NCBI GenBank assembly: GCA_014529385.2
Contig: CM043966.1
Coordinates: forward strand, 110,280,808 to 110,344,807
Length of the DNA: 64,000 nt
Direction of reading: 5' to 3'
Origin: Adiantum capillus-veneris
Lineage: Eukaryota; Streptophyta; Polypodiopsida; Polypodiales; Pteridaceae
Shown here piece after piece: positions 24,397 to 36,150 of this stretch. The number at the start of each line of letters is the position of its first letter. Position 1 is the stretch's first letter. The notes under the pieces are model-generated. The model was not told the origin of the DNA. It did not search any database and saw only the letters and a list, made by a program, of their open reading frames with translations. The position numbers and the translations under genes are program-made.

Positions 24397-27046
24397 AGAG
24401 AAGAAGAAGAACAACAACAACATCCTCTGTCAATGGAGGACTTTTTGGAAATGGAGACACGTATGTTTTGAGGTTCTTGTGCATGTTAGTGTTTCTTGTT
24501 ACTGATTTGATACTCTTAATGTTAGATTTTTCTTTATATAGTATTGATTGAGTTTGTATTTTTTATCTCAAGCATTCAAGGTTTGAATGTAAATAGTAAA
24601 TTACTTGAGTTTTTGAATGGTGGATCTTTAGACTAAAACTATAACATTTAATACTCACAAAGACTTAATTACTTAAGAGCTTGAACTCAATAAGTTTTGG
24701 ACCTTTTATCAATACCCCCTTGATATGACACATTAGATCATAGCATGGTTAAATGGTGATGCTTCATAAATTGAACCTAGCTTAGACAGGTGTTGGAGCC
24801 TAAATTTAAACTAACCTTGCTAGAAGGGAGCTTATGTTTGGACTTTGAGAACTAGCATAAGTAATCAATTAGAGCATAGATTAGACATGTGGTGGTGGCC
24901 TTAGAGACCAAAATCTTAATGAGCTTGGAAAGGTATTTAAGTACTGCAATTTACTTAGTTTTAGTACTCACTAAAGCATAGCTTGACAAAAGGTGGACCT
25001 TACATGGATCCTAATTTCAAGAGGTGTGGTAGACCTTCAAACCAAGCTCATATAGCTTGGACATGTGGTGACCTTGCATGGAGACTAGTTTAGACAAGTG
25101 TGGTACACCTTGTAACCAACACCCATTTGTTATATTAGCTTGGACAAGTGGTGGACCTTGCTTTTATGTTTCAATGGAGCATATTTTGGACATGTGGTAG
25201 ACCTTGTTTCTCTCCATGCTTCAATGGAGAGAAACATTAGTTTGGACAAGTGGTGGACCTTGATTTTATGTTTTTAAAGGAGCATATTTCGGACAAGTGG
25301 TAGACATTGTTTCTCTCCATGGTTCAATGGAACCCACCTTAGACAAGTGAAGTACCTTGAAACCAAACCCCCATAATACAACCTACTAAATAGGTTGGAA
25401 AATTGGTGGATATGAAACCATCCATGATAGAGCATATATAGGTGAAAACGTAGTGGTCCTTATATCAATTACCCATGCATAGCTTGGACAAGTGGTGGAC
25501 CTTGATTCTCTCTATGTTTCAATGGATCCTATCTTGGACTAGAGATATATCTTACTTATTTCCATGCTTCAATGGATTGTAGCTTGGATAAGGATTGGAC
25601 CTTCAAACAAAACTCCACAGCATAGCATATATTAACAATTCATGGGTTTTATAGAGATTTCTTGCCTATTTTGGAGAGTTGGTACACCTTTATTCTCCAT
25701 TCTTCAATGGATCTGAGGTTGGACAAGCGGAGCTGGAGAAGTGGTCAACCTTAAAATGAAATCTCCCATGCTACAACCCATCATAGATCGTATATGTAGT
25801 GGACCTTGAAACTCTTTTATGTCCCTAGCTTAGAGAAGCATTGCACTCTTGATTATCTCCATACATGAAGGCAAGGTTGGACAAGTGGTGGACCTTCAAA
25901 CCAGAATCTCTATGCAATAATAGGCAAGTGGTGGAGCTTGTTTTTCTCCATGTTCCAATGGAGCCTAGCTTAGACAAACAATGGAGCTTGCTTCTCTCCA
26001 TGTTTCAATGGATCCTAGCTTAGAAAAGTGGTGGAGCTTTGCTTCTCTCCATGTTCCAATGGACCATAGCTTAGACAAGTGGTAGACCTTGAAAAACACC
26101 CCTCGTATACAACATATTATGGGGTTTTCATGTTTCAATGGCACCTAGCTTGGACAAATGGTAGAGCTTGCTTCTCTTTATGTTTCAATGGATCCAATCT
26201 TAGCCAAGGGGTGGACCTTGAAACAAGAATCCCCCCCCCCCATGTAAAACGTATTATGGGTTTTGAAAGCACTGGGAGAAAATAATAGCTTTGATAAGTG
26301 GTGGACCTTGCTTCTCTCCATGCTTCAATGGAGCCGAGGTTGGACACATGTTGGAGAGAAGATGGTTGCCCATGAAATAAGACCATGCATGCTATAATCA
26401 ATCATATGTTGTACACATGGTGGACCTTGCAATTGTTTTATATGCCTAACTTGGACAAGTGGAGGACCCTTGATTACCTCCAGAATCAACAACAAGCCAA
26501 GTTTGGACAAGTGTAGTACCACCAACCAGAATCTATATGCTACAATAGAGTATAGGTAGGACACGCGATGAACCTTGATATCAAACCATCCATGCTACTA
26601 GAGATGATAGGTTTCACATGTGGTGGAACCTTGTATCAATGTTCTATGTGTAGTTTTTGACTAGTGATAGACCTTGAAACTAATCCCTCTAGGCTACAAG
26701 AAAAAAGAGATGGATGAGGAGGCTAGACTACTTTGTTGCATCAATGCATCCCATGTTACCACATATACTATAGGGTTCTTGGATAAGTGTTGGATCTTTT
26801 GTCAATGCTCCATGTCTAGCTTGGACAAGTGGTGGACCTTGGTTCTCTCTATGCTTCAAATGGGCAATAGATTGGAGACACAGTGGCCTTTTTTTTTCCA
26901 ATGATTTTATTTTTTGGAAACCTTGGAGGCACCATGTAAGAGGCACTCTAAGTCTTCCATACAATGGACCTATTGGACTATAAAATAATGATATCTTTCT
27001 TTGATATTGTCATTATTTTATGCATAATATTTTCTTCTTTTTGCAG
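24397..27046 (+). repeat. Degenerate satellite-rich spacer or intron
   Basis: Diverged copies of the satellite core in plus orientation are scattered from about 24890 to 26860, mixed with 'cttctctccatgtttcaatgg' spacers, but no fixed period survives. A homopolymer C run lies near 26231. The last 40 bases are T-rich and end in TTTTTGCAG, a 3' splice site, so this may be an intron ahead of the SET exon. No gene is recognised. Confidence 0.6.
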
Positions 27047-27602
27047 ACACAAAGGAGTTAAGTGATATAAAAACTAGATGTATTTCACACTATGATTGGC
27101 ATGAAGATCCTTTTGGGACACCAACTTTTCCTATTCCCAAAGATGTAATTTTCCATATTAACGGTGTGGATTTTGAAGTGCGACTTTCATGTATTGAAGG
27201 AGCTGGTTATGGGCTATTTGTGCATACTACCCTGGAAAGTGGTTTGACTATTCTAAACTATGGAGGCATAAGTATAGATTTCAAGACTGGAAAAAGATAT
27301 GCAAAATATTTCCAAGAGCTTATAAATATTCTCTTCTAGAGGATCCAAACATAGAAGAAGAGGAAGATCAATCATACATTATTGGTTGTGTAGAAGAAGG
27401 AAACGTGTCGGGCTATATAAATAGTTCTCACAGTACAAATGTCTGTCCCAACGTACGCTATACATTTGATCCAAATTTGCCACCTTGGCATAAATGCACC
27501 TCTTCACACATCAAGTCAGAAGAATATGGCCATGTATGCATTGAGACTATTTGTCAAGTTGAAGCAGGAGAAGAGTTGTTTGCTGACTATGACTTTACTT
27601 GA
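27047..27602 (+). pseudogene. SET-domain exon, frameshifted
   Basis: An exon begins after TTTTTGCAG at 27046. The translation has the SET-domain order: GAGYGLFVHTTLESGLTILNYGG (matching the GxGLfa...G..I.eY.G start), then GYINSSHSTNVCPNVRY (matching the RFINHSC..PN cofactor motif, altered to NSSHS), then CQVEAGEELFADYDF (matching ..GEEL..DY) and a TGA at 27600-27602. SET proteins transfer methyl groups from SAM to protein lysines, often histones, in the nucleus. One single-base frameshift lies near 27320-27340: the first part would stop in TAG and the rest continues in the next frame. No post-SET cysteines are seen. The N terminus must lie in upstream exons not identified here. It may be a real pseudogene or a good exon with an assembly indel. 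Confidence 0.72.
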
Positions 27603-28241
27603 CATTGTAAAGTATTGTACATGGATGGAAATCTCAAGTACATGCATCATTTTCATTTTCATGGATGAAATCTCAAGTGAATATAACATTTGATTATTGT
27701 TTAGTTTATGCTCAACGAGAATCTAGAGTGCTCTTATGCTTTGTGTGTTGTCTAACTTATTTGACTACCTTGGCCATAGAATCTTGATTCTACTCTAGAT
27801 TTGTGATAAATCTTACCAAAATTAATCAATGTCTAGGTTGGACAAGTGGTGGGGCTTCAAACATTACTGTCTTAAACAAGTGGAGTTATCTTACTTGAAT
27901 AAGTGGTGGCCTTTGAATCCAAATCTAAGCCAAATCTCTAATTATTTTCTTGTAGTCTAGGTTGGACATTTGGTGGACCTTGTATCCATGTTTCCTCAAC
28001 AAGGGTGGCTTTTAGTTTTCACTTTAAGTACTCATCTTAATAAAGTGTAGGATGGAAAATGTTGAGTTAGTAGATTGTATTTTAGACAAGTGGTGTTTGG
28101 TGTACGAATGCTGAAAATGGTTGCAAGGATTCTAACAACGACTTTACCTTAAATAAATTTCTTACTAGGAGTTCTACATATAAATATGGTGAATAAAATT
28201 CTAGTGGTTTTGAGATACCATTTGTGTGTGTGTTTTCTTAG
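27603..28241 (+). other. Spacer between SET exon and first FCP1-like exon
   Basis: AT-rich sequence with isolated satellite cores near 27838, 27892, 27962 and 28082. It ends in TGTGTTTTCTTAG, a 3' splice site at 28241. The visible left arm of the large inverted repeat starts at 27611, opposite the window edge. Confidence 0.5.
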
Positions 28242-29436
28242 ATTCACAAACTGGGATGGATAATGCTCCTATGGTTCAGTCAACAACTATAGAATCCATA
28301 GATTCTATGGTTTCTAAAGTGCCCAAGATGGATGATATTTCTATACTAGAGTCTAGTGTTGTGCAACTTGAGCAAGCTTCCAATAATAGAACCAAGAAAT
28401 CGATGCTTCAAAAATGCAACATACATCAAAAGAGACTGAAAAGTCCACTCACGAGCTATTGCCAATTGGTACTACGTCATGTAGTGTAGATGTTGAGAAA
28501 TCCATGCTTACAATTATATTGGATTTAAATGCTCTATTGTTAAAACGTTCCCCTCAACCATCCTCACACCACAACTCAGTGCAAATGGATTCAAAAAGAT
28601 ATATTATACTCAGGCCAAGTTGCATCCAATTCTTGAAGACTATTTTACAGAGGTTTAATGTTGCAATTTGGTCGACGGCTACTAGGAATAATGTGTATCA
28701 AATCCTTGCAGCACTAAACAACTTAGCTGAGGATACATTTCCTTTCTTTGCAATTTGTTCGCAAGATGTTTGCTACACCGCTCAAACTCAAAAATTGTTT
28801 AGACCCGACAATCCAAACGTTGAGGCAATGTTCAAGCCTCTAGCAAAAATTGCCATGGGGTTTGAATGTGATCCACAAAGAACAATGCTAATTGATGACT
28901 CTCCTTACAAGGGATGTATTTCATCAGCAAACAATTGCATTTTTCCACCATAATTTGATGCTGAGAAGATGGTTGACAATATGCTCTTGGAGGAGCTACT
29001 GCCATACTTGATTCAGCTTGATGAGAGAAGGGATGTGCGTGATTTAATTGCTTCTAATCGTTATGGACAACCTATAGTGACAAATGATAGTGAATACAAA
29101 CAAATCATGGAGTATTGGAAGCAGAAAAATGATGTTTGGTCAGCTAAGGTGTTCTTTACAAGAAGAATACCACCTGCAAAAGGTGACAGAGATGAAACTA
29201 TCATTGAAGATGCAAGTGACACAAGCCACCGCAATGAAATGAGAAGAGCCCAAATACAAGAGATCTTGGCAAGGAGCGTACACCCATTGAAAGCATGAAG
29301 GCGTCACAATTGACCACTTTAGCTAGGCAATTGGGTTGTAACACAAAAGGATTTTGAAGGCAACCACAGCAAAGGCTTATATAAATAAGGTGAAAGCTGA
29401 GAACAATCTTTAAGGCTGGATAGAAAGCAACCCTAA
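28242..29436 (+). pseudogene. FCP1/NIF (HAD-like) phosphatase-fold gene A, left-arm copy, broken
   Basis: An exon opens after TTTTCTTAG at 28241; the first in-frame Met is at 28256. The fold is recognised from LTIILDLNALLLKRS (HAD motif I), RYIILRPSCIQFLKTILQRFNVAIWSTATRNNVYQIL, and MLIDDSPYKGC...CIFPP (motif IV), as in plant FCP1-homology proteins with a DLNGL motif. Catalytic DxDxT is replaced by DLNAL (DLNGL in the right copy), so phosphatase activity is doubtful even before the breaks. Damage relative to the right copy: one-base losses near 28388, 29273, 29351 and 29411, and CAA to TAA at 28951-28953. The C-terminal half (LLEELLPYLIQLDERRDVRDLI...) is alpha-helical-looking and conserved between arms. 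The shared stop is TAA at 29434-29436. Confidence 0.75.
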
Positions 29437-30420
29437 GGTACTAGTGACATGTCATATATTCTTGATACACATGCTTGAACACTCATGTGCATGGTATCTA
29501 ACAAATCTTTCTTTTATTACTTCCTGCAGGATCTTACAAAGGATACTACTAGATGGAGCTCAATCAATAGAGATTTTGATATTTTTGCTCAAAATAATGA
29601 AGCAGTCACCTACATTTTTTGTTTATCAATTTCTTGAGAGACTTTCTTTTAGTTTGTAATCATCAAATGAAATGAAAAGTATCCTTCTTATTAAGATTGC
29701 TGATCTTTTTCTTGTTCAAAACTTTCAATTGTGATTTATAGTTATTTAGCATGAGATTGTGCTTTTTTAGTTTAAAAAAAACTGTCAAAGATCCAAGTCT
29801 TTTTGGCTTTACTTAAGTTATTAATTGTGAAAGATCCAAGTCTTTTTGCTTACTTAAGTTATTGATTGTCTATGTAATAGTCCTTAAAAAAATATCGGAT
29901 GGCTTTCTTGCTCCCATGTCTCACATTGGTCTTTAGGTAAGACAAGTGGTGACCTTGAAAGTATGGTCTCATATCTCGATCAAGTGAAGAGACATGAAGC
30001 TTAAATATCACTACTATGTATCTAGTGTTAAACTCCATCGAGACAAAGATACTAGAGTGCAAAATTGCAGTCTAGTTTAAGTGAAAAATCCATTTGAGCT
30101 AAGGTAAAACTTATAGTGCCTCATTTTTCTGATTCTACCCCATCAAGGAAGTTAGAATCTAGCAAAACAAACCAATTAAGACTCTTTTGGAGCCTAGATA
30201 GGACAATTCGTGGAACTTAAGAAACTTATTATTGAGTTAGAGTCTAGTTTAGATAAGCAAAAGATCTTCAACCCAGCACTTGACTTCTTACTATCAATAT
30301 TCAAAGTCCCTTGAGGCTAACAAATTACATACCCACTTGTAACCTAACTAATGAGTAATTATATAGATCTAAGCAAGTATATATAATGAGTCTTCAAACT
30401 AATAAACAAGGGAAGAGAGT
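29437..30420 (+). other. 3' flank of gene A with a possible non-coding exon
   Basis: A GT-AG pair (AAGGTACT near 29436 and TTCCTGCAG at 29529) could remove about 90 bases downstream of the gene A stop; what follows would be 3' untranslated sequence. A 40-45 bp tandem duplication, 'gatccaagtctttttggctttacttaagtta', lies at about 29786-29868 in both arms. One satellite core occurs near 29941 in plus orientation. Confidence 0.45.
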
Positions 30421-33400
30421 AGCAAGGTCCAACTACTTGTCCAAGCTCAGCTCTAGACAACATAGAAAGATGCTAGTTCTACTAATTGTCTAATTATAGG
30501 CATGGAGAAATGATAGAAGGTTGACCACTTGTCCAACCTATCATCTCTAGTTAAGATGGGAGGTTTGGCCTTAAGATTCACCATGTAACCAACCTATACA
30601 TCATTGTATTATGAAGAGTAAAAAGCAAAGCTCCACCACTTGTCCAACTAGTTCTAAAATCCACATGGAGATAAGCAAGCTCCACCATTTGTCGAATCTC
30701 TCTTCCATTAAAACATGAAAAAACTCATCTATGTTGTACAGGGGGACTTTTTTCCAAGGTCCACCACTTGTCCAAGCTAGGATCCCTAGTAGCACGAGTG
30801 GTTTGGTCTCAAGATACACCACTTGTACACTCTATGTCATTATATTAAGAAGAACTATGTATTAAGGTCCACCACTTGTCCAACCTATAAGGTTATATCT
30901 TAAATGGTATCCTTTCTCACCACTTGAAATGCCCATGATATGTTTTACACGGGGGTTTCATTCCAAGGTCCACCACTTGTCCAAGCTAACTCTATTCAAA
31001 CATAGAGAGAAGCAAAGGTCCACCACTTGTCCAAGCTAACTCTATTCAAACATAGAGAGAAGCAAAGGTTCACCACTTGTCAAAGCTAGGCTCCGTTGAA
31101 GTATGGAGAGAAGTAACCTCCATCATTTTTCCAAGATAGGTGCCATTCAAACATGGAAAGAATCAAGATCTACCATGTCTCCGAGATTCTAGGCTCCATT
31201 GAAACACCCTAAAACCATGATATTTTGTACATGGGGTGTTTACATTCAAGGTCTACCACTTCTCTAACGTATTATACCTAGTAGCATGAGTGATTTGGTC
31301 TTAAGATTCACCACTTATCCACTCTATGTCATTATATTAAGAATAACTGGGTGTTAAGGTCCACCACTTGTCCAACCTATAAGGGTATATCTTAAATGGT
31401 ATCCTTCACCACTTGTCAAGGTCCATCACCACTTTTCCAACCTATAAGGTTATATCTTGAATGATATTTTTCCTCATCACTTGTAATGTCCATGCTATGT
31501 TTTACAAAGGGGTTTTGTTCCAAGACCCACCACTTGTCCAAGCTAACTCCATCCACCACTTGTCCAAGATAGGCTCCATTGAAACATGGAGAGAAGGATG
31601 ATCCACCATTTCTCCAAGATAGGTTCCATTGAAACATTGAGAGAAGCAATCTCCACCATGTCTCCAAGCTAGGCTCCATTGAAATACCCTAAACCCATAA
31701 TTTTGTACATGAGGGGTTTACATTCAAGGTCCACCACTTGTCCAACCTATTATCCCTAGTAGCAAGAGTGGTTTGGTCTCAAGATTCACCACTTGTACAC
31801 TCTATGTCATTATATTAAGAAGAAATATGTGTTAAAGTCCACCACTTGTCCAGCCTATAAGGTTATATTTTAAATAGTATCCTTTCTCACCACTTGAAAT
31901 GCCCATGATATGTTTTACATGGGGGTTTCATTCCAAGGTCCACCACTTGTCCAAGCTAACTCTATTAAAACATATAGAGAAAGAAAGGTCCACCACTTGT
32001 CCAAGCTAGGCTCATTGAAACATGGAGAGAAGGAACCTCCACTGTTTCTCCTAGATAGGCTCCATTGAAACATGGAGAGAAATAAGCTCCACCATGTCTC
32101 CAAGTTGCTAGGCTCCATTGAAATACCCAATACCCATAATTTTTTGTACATGGGGGGTTTACATTCAAGGTTCACCACTTGTCCAACCTATTATCCCTAG
32201 TAGGTTTGGTCTCATGATTCACCACTTGTCCACTCTATGTCATTATATTAAGAGGAATTAGGTGTTAAGGTCCACCACTTGTCCAACCTATAATGTTATA
32301 GCTTGAATGGTATTTTTTCTCACCACTTGTAATGCCCATGACATGATTTACATGGGGGTTTTGTTCCAAGGTACACCACTTGTCCAAGATAAATCTATTG
32401 AAACATAGAGAGAAACAAAGGTCCACCACTTTTCCAAGCTAGGCTGCATTGAAACATGGACCTTAATACCAAATTATTTCTAGTAGCATGAGTGATATTT
32501 TGTACATGGGGCGTTTACATTCAAGGTCCACCACTTGTCCAACCTATTTCCCTAGTAGGTTTGGTCCCAATTTCACCACTTATCCACTCTATGTCATTAT
32601 ATTAAGAATAATTGGGTGTTAAGGTCCACCACTTGTCCAACCTATAAGGTTATATATTGAATGGTATTTTTTCTCACCACTTGTAATGCCCATGATATGT
32701 TTTACATGGGGTTTTTGTTCCAAGGTCCACCACTTTTCCAAGATAACTCTATTTCAAACATAGAGAGAAACAAAGGTCCACCACTTGTCCAAGCTAGGCT
32801 CCATTGAAACATGGAGAGAATGATGCTGCACCATTTATCCAAGATAGGCTGCATTGAAACATGGAGAGAAGCAAGCTTTACCATGTTTCCAAGCTAGGAT
32901 CCATTGAAACACTCTAGGGGGTTTTATTTCAAGGCCCACCACTTGTTTAACCTATTATCCCTAGTAGCATGAGTGGTTTGGTTTCAAGATTCACCACTTG
33001 TACACTCTATGTCATTATATTGTGTTAAAGTCCACCACTTGTCCAACCTATAAGGTTATATCTTAAATGGTATCCTTTCTCGCCACTTGAAATGCCCATG
33101 ATATGTTTTACATGGGAGTTTCATTCCAAGATCCACCACTTGTCCAAGCTAACCATATTCAAACATAGAGAGAAACAAAGGTCCACGACTTGTCCAAGCT
33201 AGGCTCCATTGAAACATGGAGAGAAGGAACCTCCACCATTTCTCCTAGATAGGCTCCATTAAAACATGGAGAGAAGTAAGTTCCACCATGTCTCCAAGAT
33301 GCTAGGCTCCATTGAAATACGCAAAACCCATGATATTTTGTACATGGGTGATTTACATTCAAGGTCAACCATTTCTCCAACCTATTATCCCTAGTAGGTT

Positions 33401-34250
33401 TGGTCTCACAATTCACCACTTTTCCACTATATGTCATTATAATAAGAGGAATTGGGTGCTAAGGTCCACCACTTGTCCAGCCTATAAGGTTATACCTTGA
33501 ATGGTATTTTTTCTCACCACTTGTAATGCCCATGACATGCTTTACATGGGGGTTTTGTTCCAAGGTTCACCACTTGTCCAAGAAAATTCTATTGAAACAT
33601 AGAGAGAAACAAAGGTCCACCACTTTTCCAAGCTAGGCTCCATTGAAACATGGACCTTAATACCAAATTATTCCTAGTAGCATGAGTAATATTTTGTACA
33701 TGGGGGGTTTGCATTCAAGGTCCACCACTTGTCCAACGTACTTTTCCTAGTAGGTTTGGTCGCAAGATTCACCACTTGTCCACTCTATGTCATTATATTA
33801 ATAATAATTGGGTGTTAAGGTCCACCACTTTTCCAACCTATAAGGTTATATATTGAATGGTATTTTTTCTCACCACTTGTAATGTCCATGATATGTTTTA
33901 CATGGGGATTTTGTTCCAAGGTCCACCACTTGTCCAAGCTAAATCTGTTCAAACATAGAGAGAAACAAACATGCACCACTTGTCCAAGGTAGGCTCCATT
34001 GAAACATGGAGAGAATGATGCTCCACCATTTATCCAAGATAGACTCCATTGAAACATGGAGAGAAGTAAGCTCCACCATGTTTCCAAGATGCTAGAGTCC
34101 ATTGAAATACCCAAAACCCCTGATACTTTGTACATGGGGGGTTTACATTCAAGGTCCACCACTTGTCCAACCTATTATCCCTAGTAGCATGAGTGGCTTG
34201 GTCTCAGGATTCACCACTTGTCCACTCTATATCATTATATTAAGAAAAAT
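30421..34250 (-). repeat. Satellite array in reverse orientation (left arm)
   Basis: The same family as the 9.6-21.8 kb array, here as reverse complement: cores read AAGGTCCACCACTTGTCCAA. About eight units are marked by 'ttttacatgggggttt' near 30935, 31500, 31913, 32347, 32700, 33108, 33541 and 33897, with irregular 355-565 bp spacing caused by indels. It is matched by plus-oriented units at about 56640-61240 in the right arm. Confidence 0.93.
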
Positions 34251-34592
34251 TGGGTTTCCATATCTAAATGGATCTTTGCTTGGATAAGTGGTAGACCTTG
34301 AGACCTAAATACCCATTCTACACTAGAGCATTGGTTAAGCCTTATACACTTCAAGCATACCTTTAACAACAAGTAGTAGTTATTAGTTGACTTAAGTCTA
34401 GTTGAACTCCATGGTATTGAGACTAAGAGAGAGTGTAGCATAAAAAAGAGTCAGGATTTTAATTTGACTTTCTTTCTATTAATGAGTAGATCATAGATGG
34501 ATTTTGGTATCTAATAAAACCTTAGGGTAGACAATGTAAAAATCATGTCTATTGTTGTGTTTGCATTAAGTGTTCTTGTTCTTTAATTTCAG
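34251..34592 (+). other. Spacer ahead of FCP1-like gene B
   Basis: It contains one satellite core in plus orientation near 34275 (opposite to the adjacent array), then unique sequence ending in TTCTTTAATTTCAG, a strong 3' splice site at 34592. The spacer is probably the end of an intron. Confidence 0.5.
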
Positions 34593-35368
34593 AACCATTA
34601 CAGAAAAATGGATTGGCTATATGCTGGCATAAATTGAAGAAAACTATTGAATTACCCATCCAACCTCCTCCAAGACCTTGTCCAAGGAATGAATCACCTC
34701 CTTATCACCTACCACTTGCTTTCAAGGACATCAAAAGAGTACTTATCTTGGATCTAGAGGGGTTACTTCTCAAGACAGTTGAAATGAAACATGGAGATTC
34801 TATGCCATCTTGGGCTCAACACATGCGACTTGTGGAGGACAAAGATGAAGTTTATCATGTGGTGCGACCAGACGCACAAAGTTTTTTGGATTTTTGTGCT
34901 GAATACTTTGAGCTATGGATATGGAGTTGCTATAACTTAACAAGGGTGCAACGCATCACACAAAAGTGTTTTCCTGAGCAGTATACCAAGTTCAAGGTGT
35001 TTATGAGTAACAAAAATTGCCAAAATCCAAATATCATGTTAGGATTTACAAGGGTTTATCACAAAAATCTGAGTGATATTTGGAAGATATTTGAGGATTT
35101 GGATGCAAACAATACCTTAATTTTTGATGACACTCCATATAGGGTGATGTGGAACATGCCAGGGACATATCTTATATTTCCAAAGATGTGGAGGCAAACT
35201 TCCGAGCAACTTCAAAACTTCTTGCAGAGAACCATAATTCCATGGTTGGTAGGATGGTTGTATGCAAGAGATAAGAGAGTCTATACATATAACACAATTG
35301 TAAATCAGTATAGTGATTCTGAGACAAATTATGTCCTTGGTGTGTACTTGTCAACACGAAAGCATTGA
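34593..35368 (+). CDS. FCP1/NIF (HAD-like) domain protein B, last exon (left arm)
   Basis: An open exon follows TTTAATTTCAG and runs 258 codons to TGA at 35366-35368 with no break. There is no clear start Met at its beginning, so earlier exons are needed. The FCP1-homology fold is seen in RVLILDLEGLLLKT (motif I), YHVVRPDAQSFLDFCAEYF, LWIWSCYNLTRVQRI and NTLIFDDTPYRVMW (motif IV). The family dephosphorylates Ser in proteins such as the RNA polymerase II CTD using DxDxT. Here it is DLEGL: the first Asp is kept, the second is Glu and Thr is Leu, so catalysis is doubtful and a binding or scaffold role is possible. It is a diverged paralogue of gene A, 5 kb upstream on the same strand. This is the only host-type coding exon in the window without visible damage. 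Confidence 0.75.
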
Positions 35369-36150
35369 ATAAATATGGCTATAAGATGCTTTTTTTATTC
35401 TAGTGTGTATCTTTCAACATTTGTATAATTTGATATAGTCTTTTTTTTTTTTTATAAAAGGTGTGTCAATTTTATGAACACTTGAATGGAGTGCACCCTA
35501 CTCTAAGGGGACTTCAATGTACTATTGGAGTGCATCCTATTGTAAGGGGACTCTGATGTATTGCTAGAGTGCACCCAAATTTTTGGGGACTCATTTTTTA
35601 TTTGATTGGGGCCTATGTTGGGTCATATAGTAAAAGAAATTCATTTTTTGTCAATTCATATCGAGGTTGCATTTATTTGGAACTATGAAAGAATTGATGT
35701 TTGATGTCAAAATAAAACTTGTAAGTGTGGATCAGAGAATTCATGGACTTTAAATATGTGAGAGGGATCTTTTTCTTGGGCACAAATGTTTGCTTCAAGA
35801 ATTTTGTCATTACATACTTTATGTGAAAGAGTTTTAGAACCTAAAAGACTTTGAAAACAAAACTATGGAATCTAAGTGCATGTATTCTTGAATGGCTTGA
35901 AAGTTGATGTATACATGCATGTCGCCTTGATGAAGATTTAGATCTGACAAGATGGAAAGATATAATTCTTGGACGTTACCTTTGTCAATTTGGTAATAAC
36001 ATATTTAACTTTCTTTTAATATGGGTGGAAAATATATTATTATGTGCATTTGGAAAATATATTATTATGTGCATATTTAACTTTCTTTTAATATGGGTGG
36101 AAAATATATTATTATGTGCATTTGGAACCTAATTGCTTGACCTTCAAACC
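35369..36150 (+). other. 3' flank of gene B with small tandem repeats
   Basis: 'gagtgcaccc..aaggggact' is repeated three times with about a 50-bp period at 35490-35600 in both arms. A block of about 88 bp ('atatttaactttcttttaatatggg...tgtgcatttgg') is duplicated at about 36000-36130 here but single in the right arm. The rest is AT-rich without coding signal. Confidence 0.5.
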
